Part shown: positions 7,389 to 17,771 of the stretch, piece by piece
Layout: every line of letters starts with the position of its first letter
How positions within the stretch are numbered: the first letter of the stretch is position 1
NCBI GenBank assembly: GCA_016212925.1
Contig: JACRDF010000039.1
Coordinates: 1-64,000 of the forward strand
Length of the DNA: 64,000 bases
Direction: 5' to 3'
Source of the DNA: Desulfomonile tiedjei
GTDB lineage: Bacteria > Desulfobacterota > Desulfomonilia > Desulfomonilales > Desulfomonilaceae
The notes under the pieces: generated by a model
Databases searched by the model: none
The model's input: the letters and a program-made list of their open reading frames with translations, nothing else
Told to the model about the DNA's origin: nothing
Made by a program: the position numbers and the translations under genes

Positions 7389-10300
7389 TCAAAACCAAGC
7401 GGCTGTTTTACGATTAGTCTCCCGTACGTTCCGAAAATGATCGTGGACCTGAGTCATGAAGGCTTCGAGCCGCGTTTTTTCATTGGTCTTTTTGAGCCCA
7501 TCGTAGACCAGGGTCAACATGGGCAGCGTCGGCTTTTGCTTGAGCGCTCTGGAGAGGGCCGCGGTCACAACCGTCCCGTACGAGCAATTTAGGGTCATGA
7601 GATTCAATATACCGTTCGCGCCGTCATCAACCTGCTGCAAAGCTGTGACAATCGGCGCGGTAATCCCGGACGGCAGGCGGGTATGAGCGTGATGCGAAGC
7701 GGACTTCCACATACTCCAGCCGGAGAGATCCAGCGGAGTGCTCCATGCCTGCCTTACCGCTTGAGAGCCTTTCACCTTGAATTCGGAGACAGCCATGAAA
7801 GCGTAAAGCATGCCGCTGCGAAGGGCCTCCTGTGACCGAAGGCTCCAAACGCTCCACGTCAGGTCCCTTAGAGTCGACATCTTCAGGCAGTCCGAGAATG
7901 TGGGCGGGGACGAGAGCAATCCGCCGAGAGATTCGATCTCCCGGTACACGTCATTGTTGGCATAGGGCACCACGCGAGTGTAATAATCGCCGGTAACAGC
8001 AACAACAGGCCGCGGATCGCCGTCTCTCACACGAACCTGACCGAGATCGTGAAGAACTTCTTCCATTCCTTCTCGGACACGATCCTTTGAGATCGCCTCG
8101 AACAACCGGTTTCGACACCAGGCATAGGTAGATTCCAGGGCCGTTTGGTCTTCCGCCACAGGGCGAATCTGTAAGAACAGGCGAACCAGCACGTCATAGG
8201 CGTTTAGACCTTCCCAGCCCTTTAGCAGCACCTGATGCCTGTTCCGATGCGAAACACCAAACGCGGCAAGCACTTGGTCAATTTCCGATATGACGCCAAT
8301 TGAAAGGCCCAAACGCCTCCTGGTCTTGTCTATATAAATCGGGAATTGGCTCAACCGGCACGCGTCAGGGCCAATTATATAAAACAGGGATTTGTCGGCC
8401 TCATTGGGAGACAGGTTCCCCGACAGTTTAAGATAGTCACCCAAAATCAAAGCGTACGGATGACACTCGCCGCCCACCAATTGGGGTCGCCCCAGGCGCT
8501 CGGATTCGTCGTCAGGCGGCGGAAGCACGCGAGCATCGATGCCCACGGACCTTGCAGCAGCAGCGAAAGCGTAAGCATGTTCCCCCATGTACGGCATGTA
8601 CAGCACTTCGGGCCTTGGCCGTCCGCTACGAGCAAAGGAGGGCCCACCTGACTGAAGATGTCTCGGTGCATCGGAGGGTTCCGCTCGCTCTGTCCCCTGG
8701 GTCCCGGCAGGCCCTTTGAGCCAACGCATGCGGTAGAGCGGCCCCACGGATGGCTCGAATGATGCTTGCCGCGGCGAGCGCCCGCCGGCCATACGACGCG
8801 GTGATTTTATGCGGTCCAGAAAGGCCTCGATTCGAGTGATCAATCCTGCTCGCGAAGAATGCTCATCCATTTCGAGAACCAGCAGGGGCTTCCCGGCGAG
8901 GGCCTCGTGAACATGCCGAAGGGTAAACGGGTCGGGCCCGCAACCAAAAAATGTGATCAATATGGGGAATAGTGAGGGATTATCTGCTATCTCGTGGGCT
9001 GTCCGAATCAAGTCGCCTTGGTACTTCCACGAAACCTCGGGCTTGAACTTGGTCGGACCAGCGGGATACAGGTCCGCGGGAATGGCCTTAACTCGCAACC
9101 TTTGAAAAAGACTGCCGAGGTTCATGTTAAGGAACGCGTCGGAGAGATGATATGGTTTGCCCAAGACTACCAGGGCCTGCTCCCCGATGCCCAGTGAACT
9201 GAGAAAGCGCTCGCCTGCCAGTCGCAACTCGGCCTGAAACTTTTCCAGATCCTCGAGCCCTCGGTCCAAAGCTGCTGCGGCCTGCTTTCGCGAAAAGCCG
9301 AGATTGCGCGCAAATCGGATGTGGTCTCGTCGAAAGGAGTCCGGATCGAGTTCAAAGCTTGTAACCGGCTCCTGCCATTCCACATCGAACGCGCCTCGAA
9401 AAAACTGGGAAGAGGCCTGAATATAAGGGCAATGGTCTCGGGGCTTGCCGTCCGGCGTCTGCGGCGCTTCACTTAAGATCGAGGGGTGAAACAAAACCTT
9501 TATCCCGGAATTAACCAGGGCTTCTATCTGACCGGCCATCGCCTTCATGGGAAGGCATGTCTCGACCCTGAGATAGCGGTGCCCGCGTTCAAATTGCTTT
9601 CTGTGGGCCACGGGAGCTACAACCAGGGAAATGTCTAGTTCTTCACAGAATCCTTTCCAAAAGGGGAACCACTCATAGAACTGAGGAGACCTCACCATGC
9701 CCCAGGATTGAGCCGCCTGTCCATTGCTCGCGGCCCACCTGTCCAGTAGTTGAGAGCGAATCGAGAACAGATCGTTGTCCCTCCTGCCGTCGGAAGATCC
9801 GTCCTCCGTTTCCCATCGGTCGCACAAGCCGCCGTGAAAGAACAACCTGTCGCGGTAACGGTAGCGGTGTACCCGACACCTGTTCGTGCATCCTTTGCAA
9901 GTAAATTCTTGGCCCCGGATTTCTCCGTGATGGAGGCTGATTCCGGTTCGCACTTTCGGGGTCATTTCCCTGCCATCGAGTTTTTCCAGTGCCTTCAGCC
10001 CCGCTCCCAGGGCCCCGGATACCCTAAAGAAAGGAGGAACGACGTACGAACGTTTGGTGCATTGCTCGAACGCGGCCTTCACCGCGGGCGTAGCAGCCAC
10101 GCCGCCCAAGAATAATACCTTTTGTCCCAACGGCTTGTTGTTCGCGACCCTCTCCAGGTAGTTGTGGACGATACTTACGCACACGCCCGCGGCGAGGTCT
10201 TCTGAGGAAGCCCCATTGTTCTGATGATGGATCAGGTCGGATTCCATGAAGACAGTGCATCGGTTTCCCAGGTCCGCGGGCATCTTGGAGGAGAACGCGG

Positions 10301-11708
10301 CATCCGAGAAAGCTCGGCCCATGGGCAAATCCAGGCGCTGCGCTTGAGCCATAAGAAAGCTCCCAGTTCCCGCGGCGCAGACTCGATTCATCTCAAAGTC
10401 GTGCACATTGCCCGCTTGCAACGAGATCCACTTGGAGTCCTGTCCCCCTATTTCGACTACGGCTTGGACCTCCGGATCGTGGCTGATAGCAGCCGTGGCC
10501 TGGGCCGTGATCTCGTTGACTATGAGATCCGCGTCCAAAAGCCTTCCCGCAAGATGCCGCCCGCTGCCGGTGACCGCTACGGCCGACGGAACAAGGCCGT
10601 CCCCGGTAAGGGCGTTAATGACCTGCTCCAGCGCTTCAAGCGGCCGCGACCTCGATAGGCGATAGTCATCGCGAAGGATGCGCCCTACCCTGTCTATGAT
10701 CACCCCCTTGACGGATACCGATCCCACGTCAATACCCATTACCAGAGGACCTTCACAAGCTTTGGCATCGGGACAAGGCATGAGTTGCGGCGGTTCGCTA
10801 TTGAGGCCCGGATTAAGGGCAGGAAAGAAGGAGCGGCGAGCCGGCGCTTTGAGCGCCTTTTCAGCCATGCGCTTGATCGTTTCCAGAGAAAATCCTTCGC
10901 GCGGATTTTCCTGGGAAGCCAGTACTGCGCAGCCGACGGCTCCAAGAACGTTAAAATGAGGAGGAATAGTGATTTCCTCGGTGTCCAGGTCGAAGATCCG
11001 GCGGAAAGCATGAACCACAGCCGCATTGGCCATGACTCCGCCCTGAAGGGACACCAGCGGAACAAGGGGCTCACCCCGGATCAGCGTGGCCACAAAATTG
11101 CGGGCCAGAGCAAAAGCCAGACCTAGCAAGATGTCCGGTATGGGGGTCCCTTCCTGGGCTTGATGAATCATATCGGTCTTGGCGAAAACTGCGCAGCGTC
11201 CCGCAATTGGCGACGGGTTGCTGCTCTGCAATGCAAGGGGCCCGAAGGACTCGACTCCTATTTGGAGCCTTTCGGCCTGCTCATCCAAGAAAGCGCCCGT
11301 TCCCGCCGCACATATTTCATTCATGCGAAACACAGGCACCCTTGGGATATGGCCCGAGACCGGTGGTTCTATCCTAATGAATTTGCTGTCCTGGCCTCCT
11401 ATTTCTATGATGGTTCTTACGTCAGGATTGACCCGGTGAACACCAGTGGCGTGTGCGCTGATTTCATTTATCGCGGGGATACCAAGGCTTTCCGAAAGAA
11501 GCTCACGGCCGCTGCCCGTCACCAGGGCCGATTTAAGGGAAACGTTTTCGCCCAGGAGACGGATCAACTCATCCACGGCCTGAATGAGGGTCACTAGAGG
11601 CCTTCCGCTGGTGCGGCGATAAATCGAAATGGGGTCAGGCGTTTCATCGGTGAGCAGCACCAAATTGAGACTCACCGATCCGCAATCAATTCCCAGCCAC
11701 CGGTCCAT
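7389..11708 (-). CDS. Giant BadF/BadG/HgdC-type activase fused to 2-hydroxyacyl-CoA dehydratase-like modules
   Basis: About 1439 residues. Two tandem ASKHA ATPase modules occupy about 1-270 and 320-590. Each has a DxGS-type phosphate loop (GIDCGSVSLN; GIDVGSVSVKG), EIGGQDSK, and the cluster-ligand motifs CAAGTG(A/S)F and (G/N)RC(A/T)VF. Next come TCKGCTNRCRVHRY (C-x2-C-x3-C), a DUF2229-like part and a C-terminal part resembling COG3580/COG3581 (dehydratase-like). In this class ATP hydrolysis drives electrons through a [4Fe-4S] cluster to a partner. The substrate here is unknown. ATG at 11708 is preferred over GTG at 11714 because AAGGGGG lies 5 bases before it. It is monocistronic between two spaced genes. 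Confidence 0.9.
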   Translation of the reverse strand: MDRWLGIDCGSVSLNLVLLTDETPDPISIYRRTSGRPLVTLIQAVDELIRLLGENVSLKSALVTGSGRELLSESLGIPAINEISAHATGVHRVNPDVRTIIEIGGQDSKFIRIEPPVSGHIPRVPVFRMNEICAAGTGAFLDEQAERLQIGVESFGPLALQSSNPSPIAGRCAVFAKTDMIHQAQEGTPIPDILLGLAFALARNFVATLIRGEPLVPLVSLQGGVMANAAVVHAFRRIFDLDTEEITIPPHFNVLGAVGCAVLASQENPREGFSLETIKRMAEKALKAPARRSFFPALNPGLNSEPPQLMPCPDAKACEGPLVMGIDVGSVSVKGVIIDRVGRILRDDYRLSRSRPLEALEQVINALTGDGLVPSAVAVTGSGRHLAGRLLDADLIVNEITAQATAAISHDPEVQAVVEIGGQDSKWISLQAGNVHDFEMNRVCAAGTGSFLMAQAQRLDLPMGRAFSDAAFSSKMPADLGNRCTVFMESDLIHHQNNGASSEDLAAGVCVSIVHNYLERVANNKPLGQKVLFLGGVAATPAVKAAFEQCTKRSYVVPPFFRVSGALGAGLKALEKLDGREMTPKVRTGISLHHGEIRGQEFTCKGCTNRCRVHRYRYRDRLFFHGGLCDRWETEDGSSDGRRDNDLFSIRSQLLDRWAASNGQAAQSWGMVRSPQFYEWFPFWKGFCEELDISLVVAPVAHRKQFERGHRYLRVETCLPMKAMAGQIEALVNSGIKVLFHPSILSEAPQTPDGKPRDHCPYIQASSQFFRGAFDVEWQEPVTSFELDPDSFRRDHIRFARNLGFSRKQAAAALDRGLEDLEKFQAELRLAGERFLSSLGIGEQALVVLGKPYHLSDAFLNMNLGSLFQRLRVKAIPADLYPAGPTKFKPEVSWKYQGDLIRTAHEIADNPSLFPILITFFGCGPDPFTLRHVHEALAGKPLLVLEMDEHSSRAGLITRIEAFLDRIKSPRRMAGGRSPRQASFEPSVGPLYRMRWLKGPAGTQGTERAEPSDAPRHLQSGGPSFARSGRPRPEVLYMPYMGEHAYAFAAAARSVGIDARVLPPPDDESERLGRPQLVGGECHPYALILGDYLKLSGNLSPNEADKSLFYIIGPDACRLSQFPIYIDKTRRRLGLSIGVISEIDQVLAAFGVSHRNRHQVLLKGWEGLNAYDVLVRLFLQIRPVAEDQTALESTYAWCRNRLFEAISKDRVREGMEEVLHDLGQVRVRDGDPRPVVAVTGDYYTRVVPYANNDVYREIESLGGLLSSPPTFSDCLKMSTLRDLTWSVWSLRSQEALRSGMLYAFMAVSEFKVKGSQAVRQAWSTPLDLSGWSMWKSASHHAHTRLPSGITAPIVTALQQVDDGANGILNLMTLNCSYGTVVTAALSRALKQKPTLPMLTLVYDGLKKTNEKTRLEAFMTQVHDHFRNVRETNRKTAAWF

Positions 11709-11778
11709 TTGCACCCCCTTCGGCTCAATTGTCAGTAGTAATAAATCACTGCAAAAATAGAATTGTACGTGGATGTAT

Positions 11779-12651
11779 TTACAAGGCCCTCAAGAATTCG
11801 GGTCGCAGGGTCCTCTGATCGCGGGAGCCAAGTACGTGATCAATCGCTGCAAGAATCTCCTTCTTGTCTCTTGGCAGTGTTGCCTTCACGGGTAAATAGT
11901 TGGACGCGTGATTGGACCTGAATACGCAGTTGGTGAAGGACGATTCCGCGATCATGATTCTCAACTCATTGATCAGATCGAACGGATCGGGTATCCGAAA
12001 TCGCCCCTCGACATATTCCTGGTGGAGCGGCGTCCCCGGCACCAACATGATACTCAACGCGCCGACATAATCCGGGTCCATATCGGTCAGTATCCGAGCC
12101 GTTTCGCGGGCATGGCGCTCGCCGGCTTCGACTCCCCCTATTCCAAGGAGGACCGTCACCGACAATGCTATCCCGGCTTGTTTGACCCTTCGGGCCGCCT
12201 CAACCAGTTTGTCGTATGTGGCTCCTTTGCGAATCTTTTCCAGCAATTGTGAATCGCCGGTTTCCACTCCCAAGTACAGAATTCCGAGCTTGAGAGACCT
12301 CAGTTCCTGCAAATCCTCCACCGACTTCCTGAGTATATCCCGGGCATTAGCGTAGATCCCTATTCTTTGAACGGACGGAATGATCTCGTTAACAGCCTGG
12401 AAGACCTCCACCAGCCGCTTCTGGGGAATGCACAGAGCGTCCCCGTCTGCAAGAAACACTCGTTCCACCGGCCCCATGTACCGGGCGTCTTCCAGATCCT
12501 CTCGAATCTCCTGCATGCTCCGGATAACGAATTTCTTGTCCCTATAGCTTCCACAAAAGGTACACTTATTGTGGCTGCAACCTAGTGCGACCTGTATTAT
12601 CAAGCTGTGGGCCTCACTTGGAGGCCTGTAAACTGAACCTATGTATCTCAA
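11779..12651 (-). CDS. Radical SAM protein (COG1032-like, CX4CX2C cluster motif)
   Basis: 290 residues. The cluster motif is GCSHNKCTFCGSY near residue 29, a CX4CX2C spacing rather than the usual CX3CX2C. It is followed by a radical SAM barrel (FLADGDAL; LYLGVETGDSQLLEKIRKG; TVLLGIGG). There is no separate N-terminal B12-binding domain. The start is TTG at 12651, supported by GGGAG 7 bases upstream; no ATG fits the conserved N-terminus. The substrate is unknown. It is likely co-directional with, but not obviously coupled to, the lipoprotein gene 26 bases upstream. Confidence 0.85.
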   Translation of the reverse strand: MRYIGSVYRPPSEAHSLIIQVALGCSHNKCTFCGSYRDKKFVIRSMQEIREDLEDARYMGPVERVFLADGDALCIPQKRLVEVFQAVNEIIPSVQRIGIYANARDILRKSVEDLQELRSLKLGILYLGVETGDSQLLEKIRKGATYDKLVEAARRVKQAGIALSVTVLLGIGGVEAGERHARETARILTDMDPDYVGALSIMLVPGTPLHQEYVEGRFRIPDPFDLINELRIMIAESSFTNCVFRSNHASNYLPVKATLPRDKKEILAAIDHVLGSRDQRTLRPEFLRAL

Positions 12652-12677
12652 CTGTTTTCTCCCACTCGCGCAATTGT

Positions 12678-13286
12678 TTAGAGATATTTCACGTCTTCCC
12701 GAACAAACTTCTCGAATTTTTTTCGCGCCGATTCAATGGCATCACCGTCTGCGCTCATCAAAATATAATATAGATAAGTAGACCCTTCCACAAGATAGAG
12801 TATCCGTTCCTGCGGTATGACCGGCCCGTAAAGCACCGGAATCGGCTTGCCGCTCACAGGGTCCTCGATTGTCTTGCGAGTCCAGCCGGGCGGCGGTTCA
12901 GCGTCGGCTGTTTGATCAGGCACACGCTTCCTTTTTCGTATGTATTTGGTTCGGAACACCACTTTGTACGCATTTTTCCCATTTATGCTCAAGTATTCTT
13001 CGTGGTCGCCGGGCCTGATGATCTCGCCCCCCGGAAAAAGTGCTTGATAATGAATAGCCAGGTTATCTATGGGCCGAGAAATCTTGGCCTTGCGCACCTC
13101 GATAAATGTGTCACTTTCCGCATCCGAGAATCTCTCCAGGCCTTCGTCCTGGTAAACAAGAGGATAAGGAAAAGAGCGGATCTCTGAGATCCCTCCCGCG
13201 GCAAAGCATCCGGCAATAATCCCGGTCGCGATAAGCAGCCCAAGCAATTTCCAAACTGAGACGAACCTTTTGGAGTGCGTGAACAT
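12678..13286 (-). CDS. Putative lipoprotein of unknown function
   Basis: 202 residues from ATG 13286 (a GTG at 13331 would add 15 residues ahead of the signal peptide). The N-terminus MFTHSKRFVSVWKLLGLLIATGIIAGC is a lipoprotein signal with an IAGC lipobox. The mature part has no recognised domain. It ends with a region like LYLVEGSTYLYYILMSADGDAIESARKKFEKFV, which resembles the end of folded domains that measure change over residues rather than an enzyme. It probably sits in the cell envelope. It reads in the same direction as the TPR lipoprotein upstream. Confidence 0.7.
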   Translation of the reverse strand: MFTHSKRFVSVWKLLGLLIATGIIAGCFAAGGISEIRSFPYPLVYQDEGLERFSDAESDTFIEVRKAKISRPIDNLAIHYQALFPGGEIIRPGDHEEYLSINGKNAYKVVFRTKYIRKRKRVPDQTADAEPPPGWTRKTIEDPVSGKPIPVLYGPVIPQERILYLVEGSTYLYYILMSADGDAIESARKKFEKFVREDVKYL

Positions 13287-13493
13287 GGGGCTTTCAGATT
13301 GTGCTGACGCGCATCGCGGATAGCGGTCCACGGGCTGGCCTTTGTTCGCTGGAGGGCCCCACCGGCCTATCTCCGTAACGTGTATCTCTCATAGCTTTTC
13401 GCCAATGTTTCTACCAAAACCGGCGGCTGACAGTGATACCCTATTCGGACCACGGGTCTTAAGTTACGGCGTCTATGCCAGTATGGGCTTGAA

Positions 13494-15197
13494 TTACTTC
13501 CGGAGGTACTTCTCCAATGCCAGGTTTTTGTCAATGGGTCTAAGCTGCACTTCCGACGCGCTGATCTTCGCCGCCTCCCCTTCATCCTGGGATTTGGCGA
13601 GAAGCCTCAGGGTTTCGCTTCGTGTTTTCCTGAGGCCCTTTGCCGTCGGTTCCAGAGCAATAGCCTCAGTGAGATCGTCCACAGCCTGCGACAGGTTCGT
13701 TTTCTTCTTGGTTCTAATCAGTGCCCCGGCCCTGTTTTCCAGTGCCACCGCGGATTTAGGATCGACGTTCAGCACCGCGGAGAAATCTTCCAAGGAGGAT
13801 TCATCGTCTCCCATAATTTGTTTTATGGTGCCTCTCAGCAAGAGGGCCTGAACATCCTTTTTGCGCACCTTCAGCACGGAGCTGAGGTCGGACAGGGCTT
13901 TTGCAAGATACTCGCGGCGTTTGGCGTCTCCCTCGGGTAAAGCAAGCGCCATGCCTGCGTAGGCAAGGGCCCTGTTAAAATGCGTCTTTTCCACATACGG
14001 GACGAAGGGGGCCTGATCTTCAAGCTTCTTGTTGATGTCTGCAATCAGGCCGTAAATTCTCATCGCTCCTTGGAAGTCCTCTTTTTGATGCATTGCTACC
14101 GCTTCCGCCAAAAATCCCGCCATGCATTTTGGAAGATCCAGTTTGACGGACTCCGACCCCTGTTTGGCGAATATGAGGCCCTTGTCGTCTCTAAACTTAA
14201 GGGCCACGCGGTAAGAGACCTCCTTCACCCCGATGTGCAAATCAATCGGCACTTTGACCCTTAATGCCTGGGGGCCGGGCTCGGCCAAGTTTGTATCAGA
14301 GGTCGCTCCCTTCACTCGATCCAATTGAGTCAGGGTTTCGCTGTGAGAAATAATTCTGACGAGGAACGCGTCCACGCGTTCCGTTTTTTCCTGCGACTCG
14401 AGCCCGAACTTGATGCATGCTTCCTGATCCGGGCATAGACGGGTGAGGACTTCGTCACTGTCCGGCGACGAGGTAACGCGGATATCCTTTATTTCAGCTT
14501 TGACAGCGGCAAACTCGGCCTCCGCAGCGTCCTTCTGATACCGGACAACAGTCTGGAAAGGATTGAAACTGAAACCTTTCTGTCGCGGCTCCAAGAGGAA
14601 ATAGCCTTCCGGTGGAATCTCAACGGAGAAGCTCCCGTCTTTCCCCGAAGTCGTACGGGAAACCTCGGCTTTTTGGTCGAGGTCGGACAAGATGATCTCG
14701 GTTCCGGCCAAGCCTTTGCCATCCGACGTGAGCACCCGGCCTGCCACACTGTGGACTACCCGGAATCGAACGCTCTTGGCAACCCGCTGTCCCTCATACG
14801 TCATGGCGAATTCCGCGCGATAGTTTCCGGCCTCAAGGACTTTCTTTGCAGACAAGGCTTTCCCCAGAGGAATTCCCTGTTGACCCTTTTCCTTGAACAA
14901 CGTCCACGTCAGGTCCGGCTTGGCGCCCGGTTGACCCGGGATTTCCGCGGTTCCCCGAAACACAACTTCCTTTCCCATCGGAAAAACGCTGTTGTTAGCC
15001 GGCTGAACGATTGCCGCTTTCGGCGGCTGCACCATTCCCGCTGGACCTTTGACCCCCGGACGGCCAGGTTGGCCGGAAGAGAGGAGATCTCTCAAGGGTC
15101 CAGGGACCTTATTTCTGACGAGGGTCTCCATATCGCATCCAGCGATCGCCAAAAGGGACGAGATAACGCAGATCCACCTCGCGGCTTTTAGAAGCAT
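13494..15197 (-). CDS. Lipoprotein with carboxypeptidase-regulatory-like domain and C-terminal TPRs
   Basis: 567 residues from ATG 15197 (AGGA 9 bases upstream). Signal MLLKAARWICVISSLLAIAGCD has an IAGC lipobox and Asp at +2, which in enterobacteria favours inner-membrane retention. Then come a proline/glycine-rich linker, an Ig-like segment (about 60-150), and a carboxypeptidase regulatory-like beta sandwich (AGRVLTSDGKGLAGTEIILSD...). The C-terminal half holds tetratricopeptide repeats (AYAGMALAL, ALLLRGTIKQIMGD, ALENRAGALIRTKK). Probably a scaffolding or assembly lipoprotein; the partner is unknown. Confidence 0.75.
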   Translation of the reverse strand: MLLKAARWICVISSLLAIAGCDMETLVRNKVPGPLRDLLSSGQPGRPGVKGPAGMVQPPKAAIVQPANNSVFPMGKEVVFRGTAEIPGQPGAKPDLTWTLFKEKGQQGIPLGKALSAKKVLEAGNYRAEFAMTYEGQRVAKSVRFRVVHSVAGRVLTSDGKGLAGTEIILSDLDQKAEVSRTTSGKDGSFSVEIPPEGYFLLEPRQKGFSFNPFQTVVRYQKDAAEAEFAAVKAEIKDIRVTSSPDSDEVLTRLCPDQEACIKFGLESQEKTERVDAFLVRIISHSETLTQLDRVKGATSDTNLAEPGPQALRVKVPIDLHIGVKEVSYRVALKFRDDKGLIFAKQGSESVKLDLPKCMAGFLAEAVAMHQKEDFQGAMRIYGLIADINKKLEDQAPFVPYVEKTHFNRALAYAGMALALPEGDAKRREYLAKALSDLSSVLKVRKKDVQALLLRGTIKQIMGDDESSLEDFSAVLNVDPKSAVALENRAGALIRTKKKTNLSQAVDDLTEAIALEPTAKGLRKTRSETLRLLAKSQDEGEAAKISASEVQLRPIDKNLALEKYLRK

Positions 15198-15430
15198 TGA
15201 ATTGAGTCCTGGGTTCCGAAGGTATTGTATTCCGGTCCACATTTAAGCGGTCCCGCCAATCTCCTGTCTGAGCAGCCCCGTCCATCCGAACGGCATCCAA
15301 ACGCTCACCAGCATGAGATTACACTGGATTTTCCCGTCCCGTCAAGGAGTCTATCGCCGCCGGTTGAAGCTCACGATTCAATGGGATCGGCTCGATGCAC
15401 TGATTTGTGTTTGTGCGGCCCACGAGCCTG

Positions 15431-15459
15431 TTGACTTTTTTGAGTATTTTATGATAAAT
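15431..15459 (+). promoter_or_regulatory. Candidate sigma70 promoter for rlpA
   Basis: TTGACT (15431-15436), 17-base spacer, ATAAAT (15454-15459), in an AT-rich stretch 35 bases before the rlpA start. This is a pattern match only. Confidence 0.5.
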
Positions 15460-15493
15460 ACCATTATATCATGAGCTGTTAGACAGATAACAG

Positions 15494-16069
15494 ATGCATC
15501 AGTATAATAAATTATTACAACTTACGATTATATCAGGATTAATACTGTTATTTTGCTCAGCCTGCGCGCAAAAGGCCGCGCTCGTAAAGAAAGACACCCG
15601 GCGCTCATACACGGTCTTTGGCAAAAAATATTATCCCATGGACAAGGTCTCCCCGGGATTTGCTCAGTGCGGGGTCGCGTCCTGGTACGGCCCCGGATTC
15701 CACGGCAAGAAGACCTCTTCCGGTGAAGTCTATGATATGCACGGCATGACCGCGGCCCATTGTGTCCTTCCCCTGAACACCTTAGTCAAGGTCACAAATG
15801 AGGCGACCCAGAAGGAAATAGTGGTTAAGATCAACGATCGAGGCCCTTTTGTGGGCGAGAGGGTGATAGACCTCTCCCTTGCCGCGGCTCGTAAGCTCGG
15901 TATGGAGCAGAAAGGCATCACGCCGGTGCGCGTGACCGTGCTCGGACCCGCGGATACCATGCTTGCCTCCAAGCAGCGTGAGCCGAAAGACAAGAACAAA
16001 GAGACCCAACAAGCCAATCCCTTCTTTTCAAAGAGCAGACGTTGGCTCGCATCACTCTGGGGCACGTAG
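15494..16069 (+). CDS. rlpA: RlpA-like septal ring lytic transglycosylase lipoprotein
   Basis: 191 residues. The N-terminal signal ends CSAC, a lipobox with an unusual -3 residue. The double-psi beta-barrel of RlpA lies at about 58-150: GVASWYGPGFHGKKTSSGE, HGMTAAH, LPLNTLVKVTN, VKINDRGPF and RVIDLSLAAARKLG. The family cleaves naked glycan strands at the septum. Unlike E. coli RlpA there is no SPOR domain, only a short charged tail, so septal targeting must differ. It is a single gene facing away from the lipoprotein genes, with a TAG stop. Confidence 0.92.
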   Translation: MHQYNKLLQLTIISGLILLFCSACAQKAALVKKDTRRSYTVFGKKYYPMDKVSPGFAQCGVASWYGPGFHGKKTSSGEVYDMHGMTAAHCVLPLNTLVKVTNEATQKEIVVKINDRGPFVGERVIDLSLAAARKLGMEQKGITPVRVTVLGPADTMLASKQREPKDKNKETQQANPFFSKSRRWLASLWGT

Positions 16070-16171
16070 ACAGCAACAAATGGCTTTTGTCAAAAAATGA
16101 TGTCCGATTGTCCAGCCAGCATTCGCCGTGTTTCCTGGCAATGGGCCGACATTGGACAGTTTCCCCGCATC

Positions 16172-16206
16172 GGGTGCCACTGCTGGACAAGCCAGCAGTG
16201 GCACCC
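16172..16206. repeat. Perfect 15-bp palindromic repeat, copy A
   Basis: GGGTGCCACTGCTGG, a 5-base loop (ACAAG), then the exact complement CCAGCAGTGGCACCC. The same unit, read on the other strand and truncated at one end, recurs at 54770-54799. No T-run follows, so it is more likely a dispersed element than an intrinsic terminator. Otherwise the 312 bases between rlpA and trmFO hold no gene. Confidence 0.75.
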
Positions 16207-16381
16207 AACCAATAACCTCGCTTAGTTCGCCGTACCACTACGCCGGAACGGTCATCGGCCTACCCCCCTTGTGGTGCCCGTAACTCCTCTCTATACTGCG
16301 TTCAGCAAAACACTCACGAGGAAGTCGTTCTGCAAAGGGTTTTGCCCTTAATTTCCGCTGCTTAACGGACCCGGAAATAAC

Positions 16382-17725
16382 ATGAGAATCACAATCATAG
16401 GCGCAGGACTTGCGGGGTGTGAGGCTGCGTGGCAGCTTACGAAAAGAGGCGTCAACGTGCGCTTATGGGAAATGAAGCCTGTTACTTATTCACCTGCGCA
16501 CGCCTCTCCGGACCTGGCTGAACTGGTCTGTTCCAATTCGCTGCGATCCGCTTCCTTGCAGTCTGCTGTCGGCCTGCTCAAAGAAGAGCTGCGTATAATA
16601 GGCTCTCTGATCATGGAAGCAGCGGACGCTACCGCGGTTCCGGCGGGAAAGGCCCTTGCAGTGGATCGGGAGCACTTTGCGCGGTTTATCACCGACAGAA
16701 TAGGCCAAAATCCTCTGATTGCACTCGAGAGAGCCGAAGTCACACGAATCCCGCCTGCGGAGGAAGGGCCGGTAATTATCGCGACGGGTCCGCTTACGTC
16801 CGCTGCCCTGGCCGAGGACATAAACCAGGTTTTGGCCGCGGGCGGCCTTTATTTCTATGACGCGATAGCGCCTATCGTCACAGCCGACTCTCTGGACATG
16901 AACAAGCTTTTTTATGGGTCGCGCTACAGCGACGGCGAAGGGGATTATCTAAACGCGGCCATGGACGAGGCGGCCTATCGCAAATTCGTTCAGGCGATTC
17001 TGAACGCGGACAAGGTCGATCCGTACCCCTTTGAGAATATTCCTCATTTCGAGGGTTGCCTCCCTGTAGAGGAACTGGCCCGCCGCGGGCCTGAAACTCT
17101 GGCGTTCGGTCCTATGAAACCGGTTGGGTTGGTAGATCCTACAACGGGCAAACGTCCTTTCGCCGTGGTTCAGCTCCGAGCGGAGAACAGGGAAAGGACC
17201 TTATTCAACCTGGTGGGCTTCCAGACGAAAATGACTCATCCAGAGCAGGAACGGGTTTTCAGAATGATACCGGGCCTGGAAAACGCTAATTTCGAGCGGC
17301 TCGGCTCTGTCCACAGAAATACATACCTCGACGCGCCAAGGCTGCTCGACGAGTTTTCCCGGTCCCGATCACAGCCTCATGTTTTCTTTGCAGGCCAGAT
17401 CACGGGTGTGGAAGGCTATGTGGAGTCCACTGCTTCGGGGCTGACGGTTGGAATCATGGCAGCCATGCTTGCACAAGGCATAACTCCCGAACTGCCGCCC
17501 GCGACCACCGCGCTCGGTGCGCTCATGAAGCATACCCGCGATGAGCCCGCGAAGAATTACGAGCCCATGAACGTGAACTTCGGGATCATGGACCCGCCTC
17601 CTTCAGGCATAGGCAAGAAACAGAAAAAGGAATTCCTGGCCCACCGCGCTTTGGAGGCCATCAAATTGTGGAAGGTCACTGTCGAGCCGCGGGAAGCGGA
17701 AATAGCGGGGAGAACCTTTTCTTAG
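16382..17725 (+). CDS. trmFO: Methylenetetrahydrofolate--tRNA-(uracil-5-)-methyltransferase TrmFO
   Basis: 447 residues, usual for the family. It makes m5U54 in the tRNA T loop using methylenetetrahydrofolate and FADH2. FAD-binding [10 protein letters not shown] is at 7-16, the conserved CSNS motif at 50-53 (Cys50 is the site equivalent to catalytic Cys53 of the B. subtilis enzyme), and [14 protein letters not shown] and GPMKPVGL later. The C-terminus has [17 protein letters not shown]. It stands alone. TAG stop. Confidence 0.97.
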   Translation: MRITIIGAGLAGCEAAWQLTKRGVNVRLWEMKPVTYSPAHASPDLAELVCSNSLRSASLQSAVGLLKEELRIIGSLIMEAADATAVPAGKALAVDREHFARFITDRIGQNPLIALERAEVTRIPPAEEGPVIIATGPLTSAALAEDINQVLAAGGLYFYDAIAPIVTADSLDMNKLFYGSRYSDGEGDYLNAAMDEAAYRKFVQAILNADKVDPYPFENIPHFEGCLPVEELARRGPETLAFGPMKPVGLVDPTTGKRPFAVVQLRAENRERTLFNLVGFQTKMTHPEQERVFRMIPGLENANFERLGSVHRNTYLDAPRLLDEFSRSRSQPHVFFAGQITGVEGYVESTASGLTVGIMAAMLAQGITPELPPATTALGALMKHTRDEPAKNYEPMNVNFGIMDPPPSGIGKKQKKEFLAHRALEAIKLWKVTVEPREAEIAGRTFS

Positions 17726-17771
17726 CCGGCAAGCTTCTCCCGAAAATTCACTGCCTAAGAAAGAATCGGAA

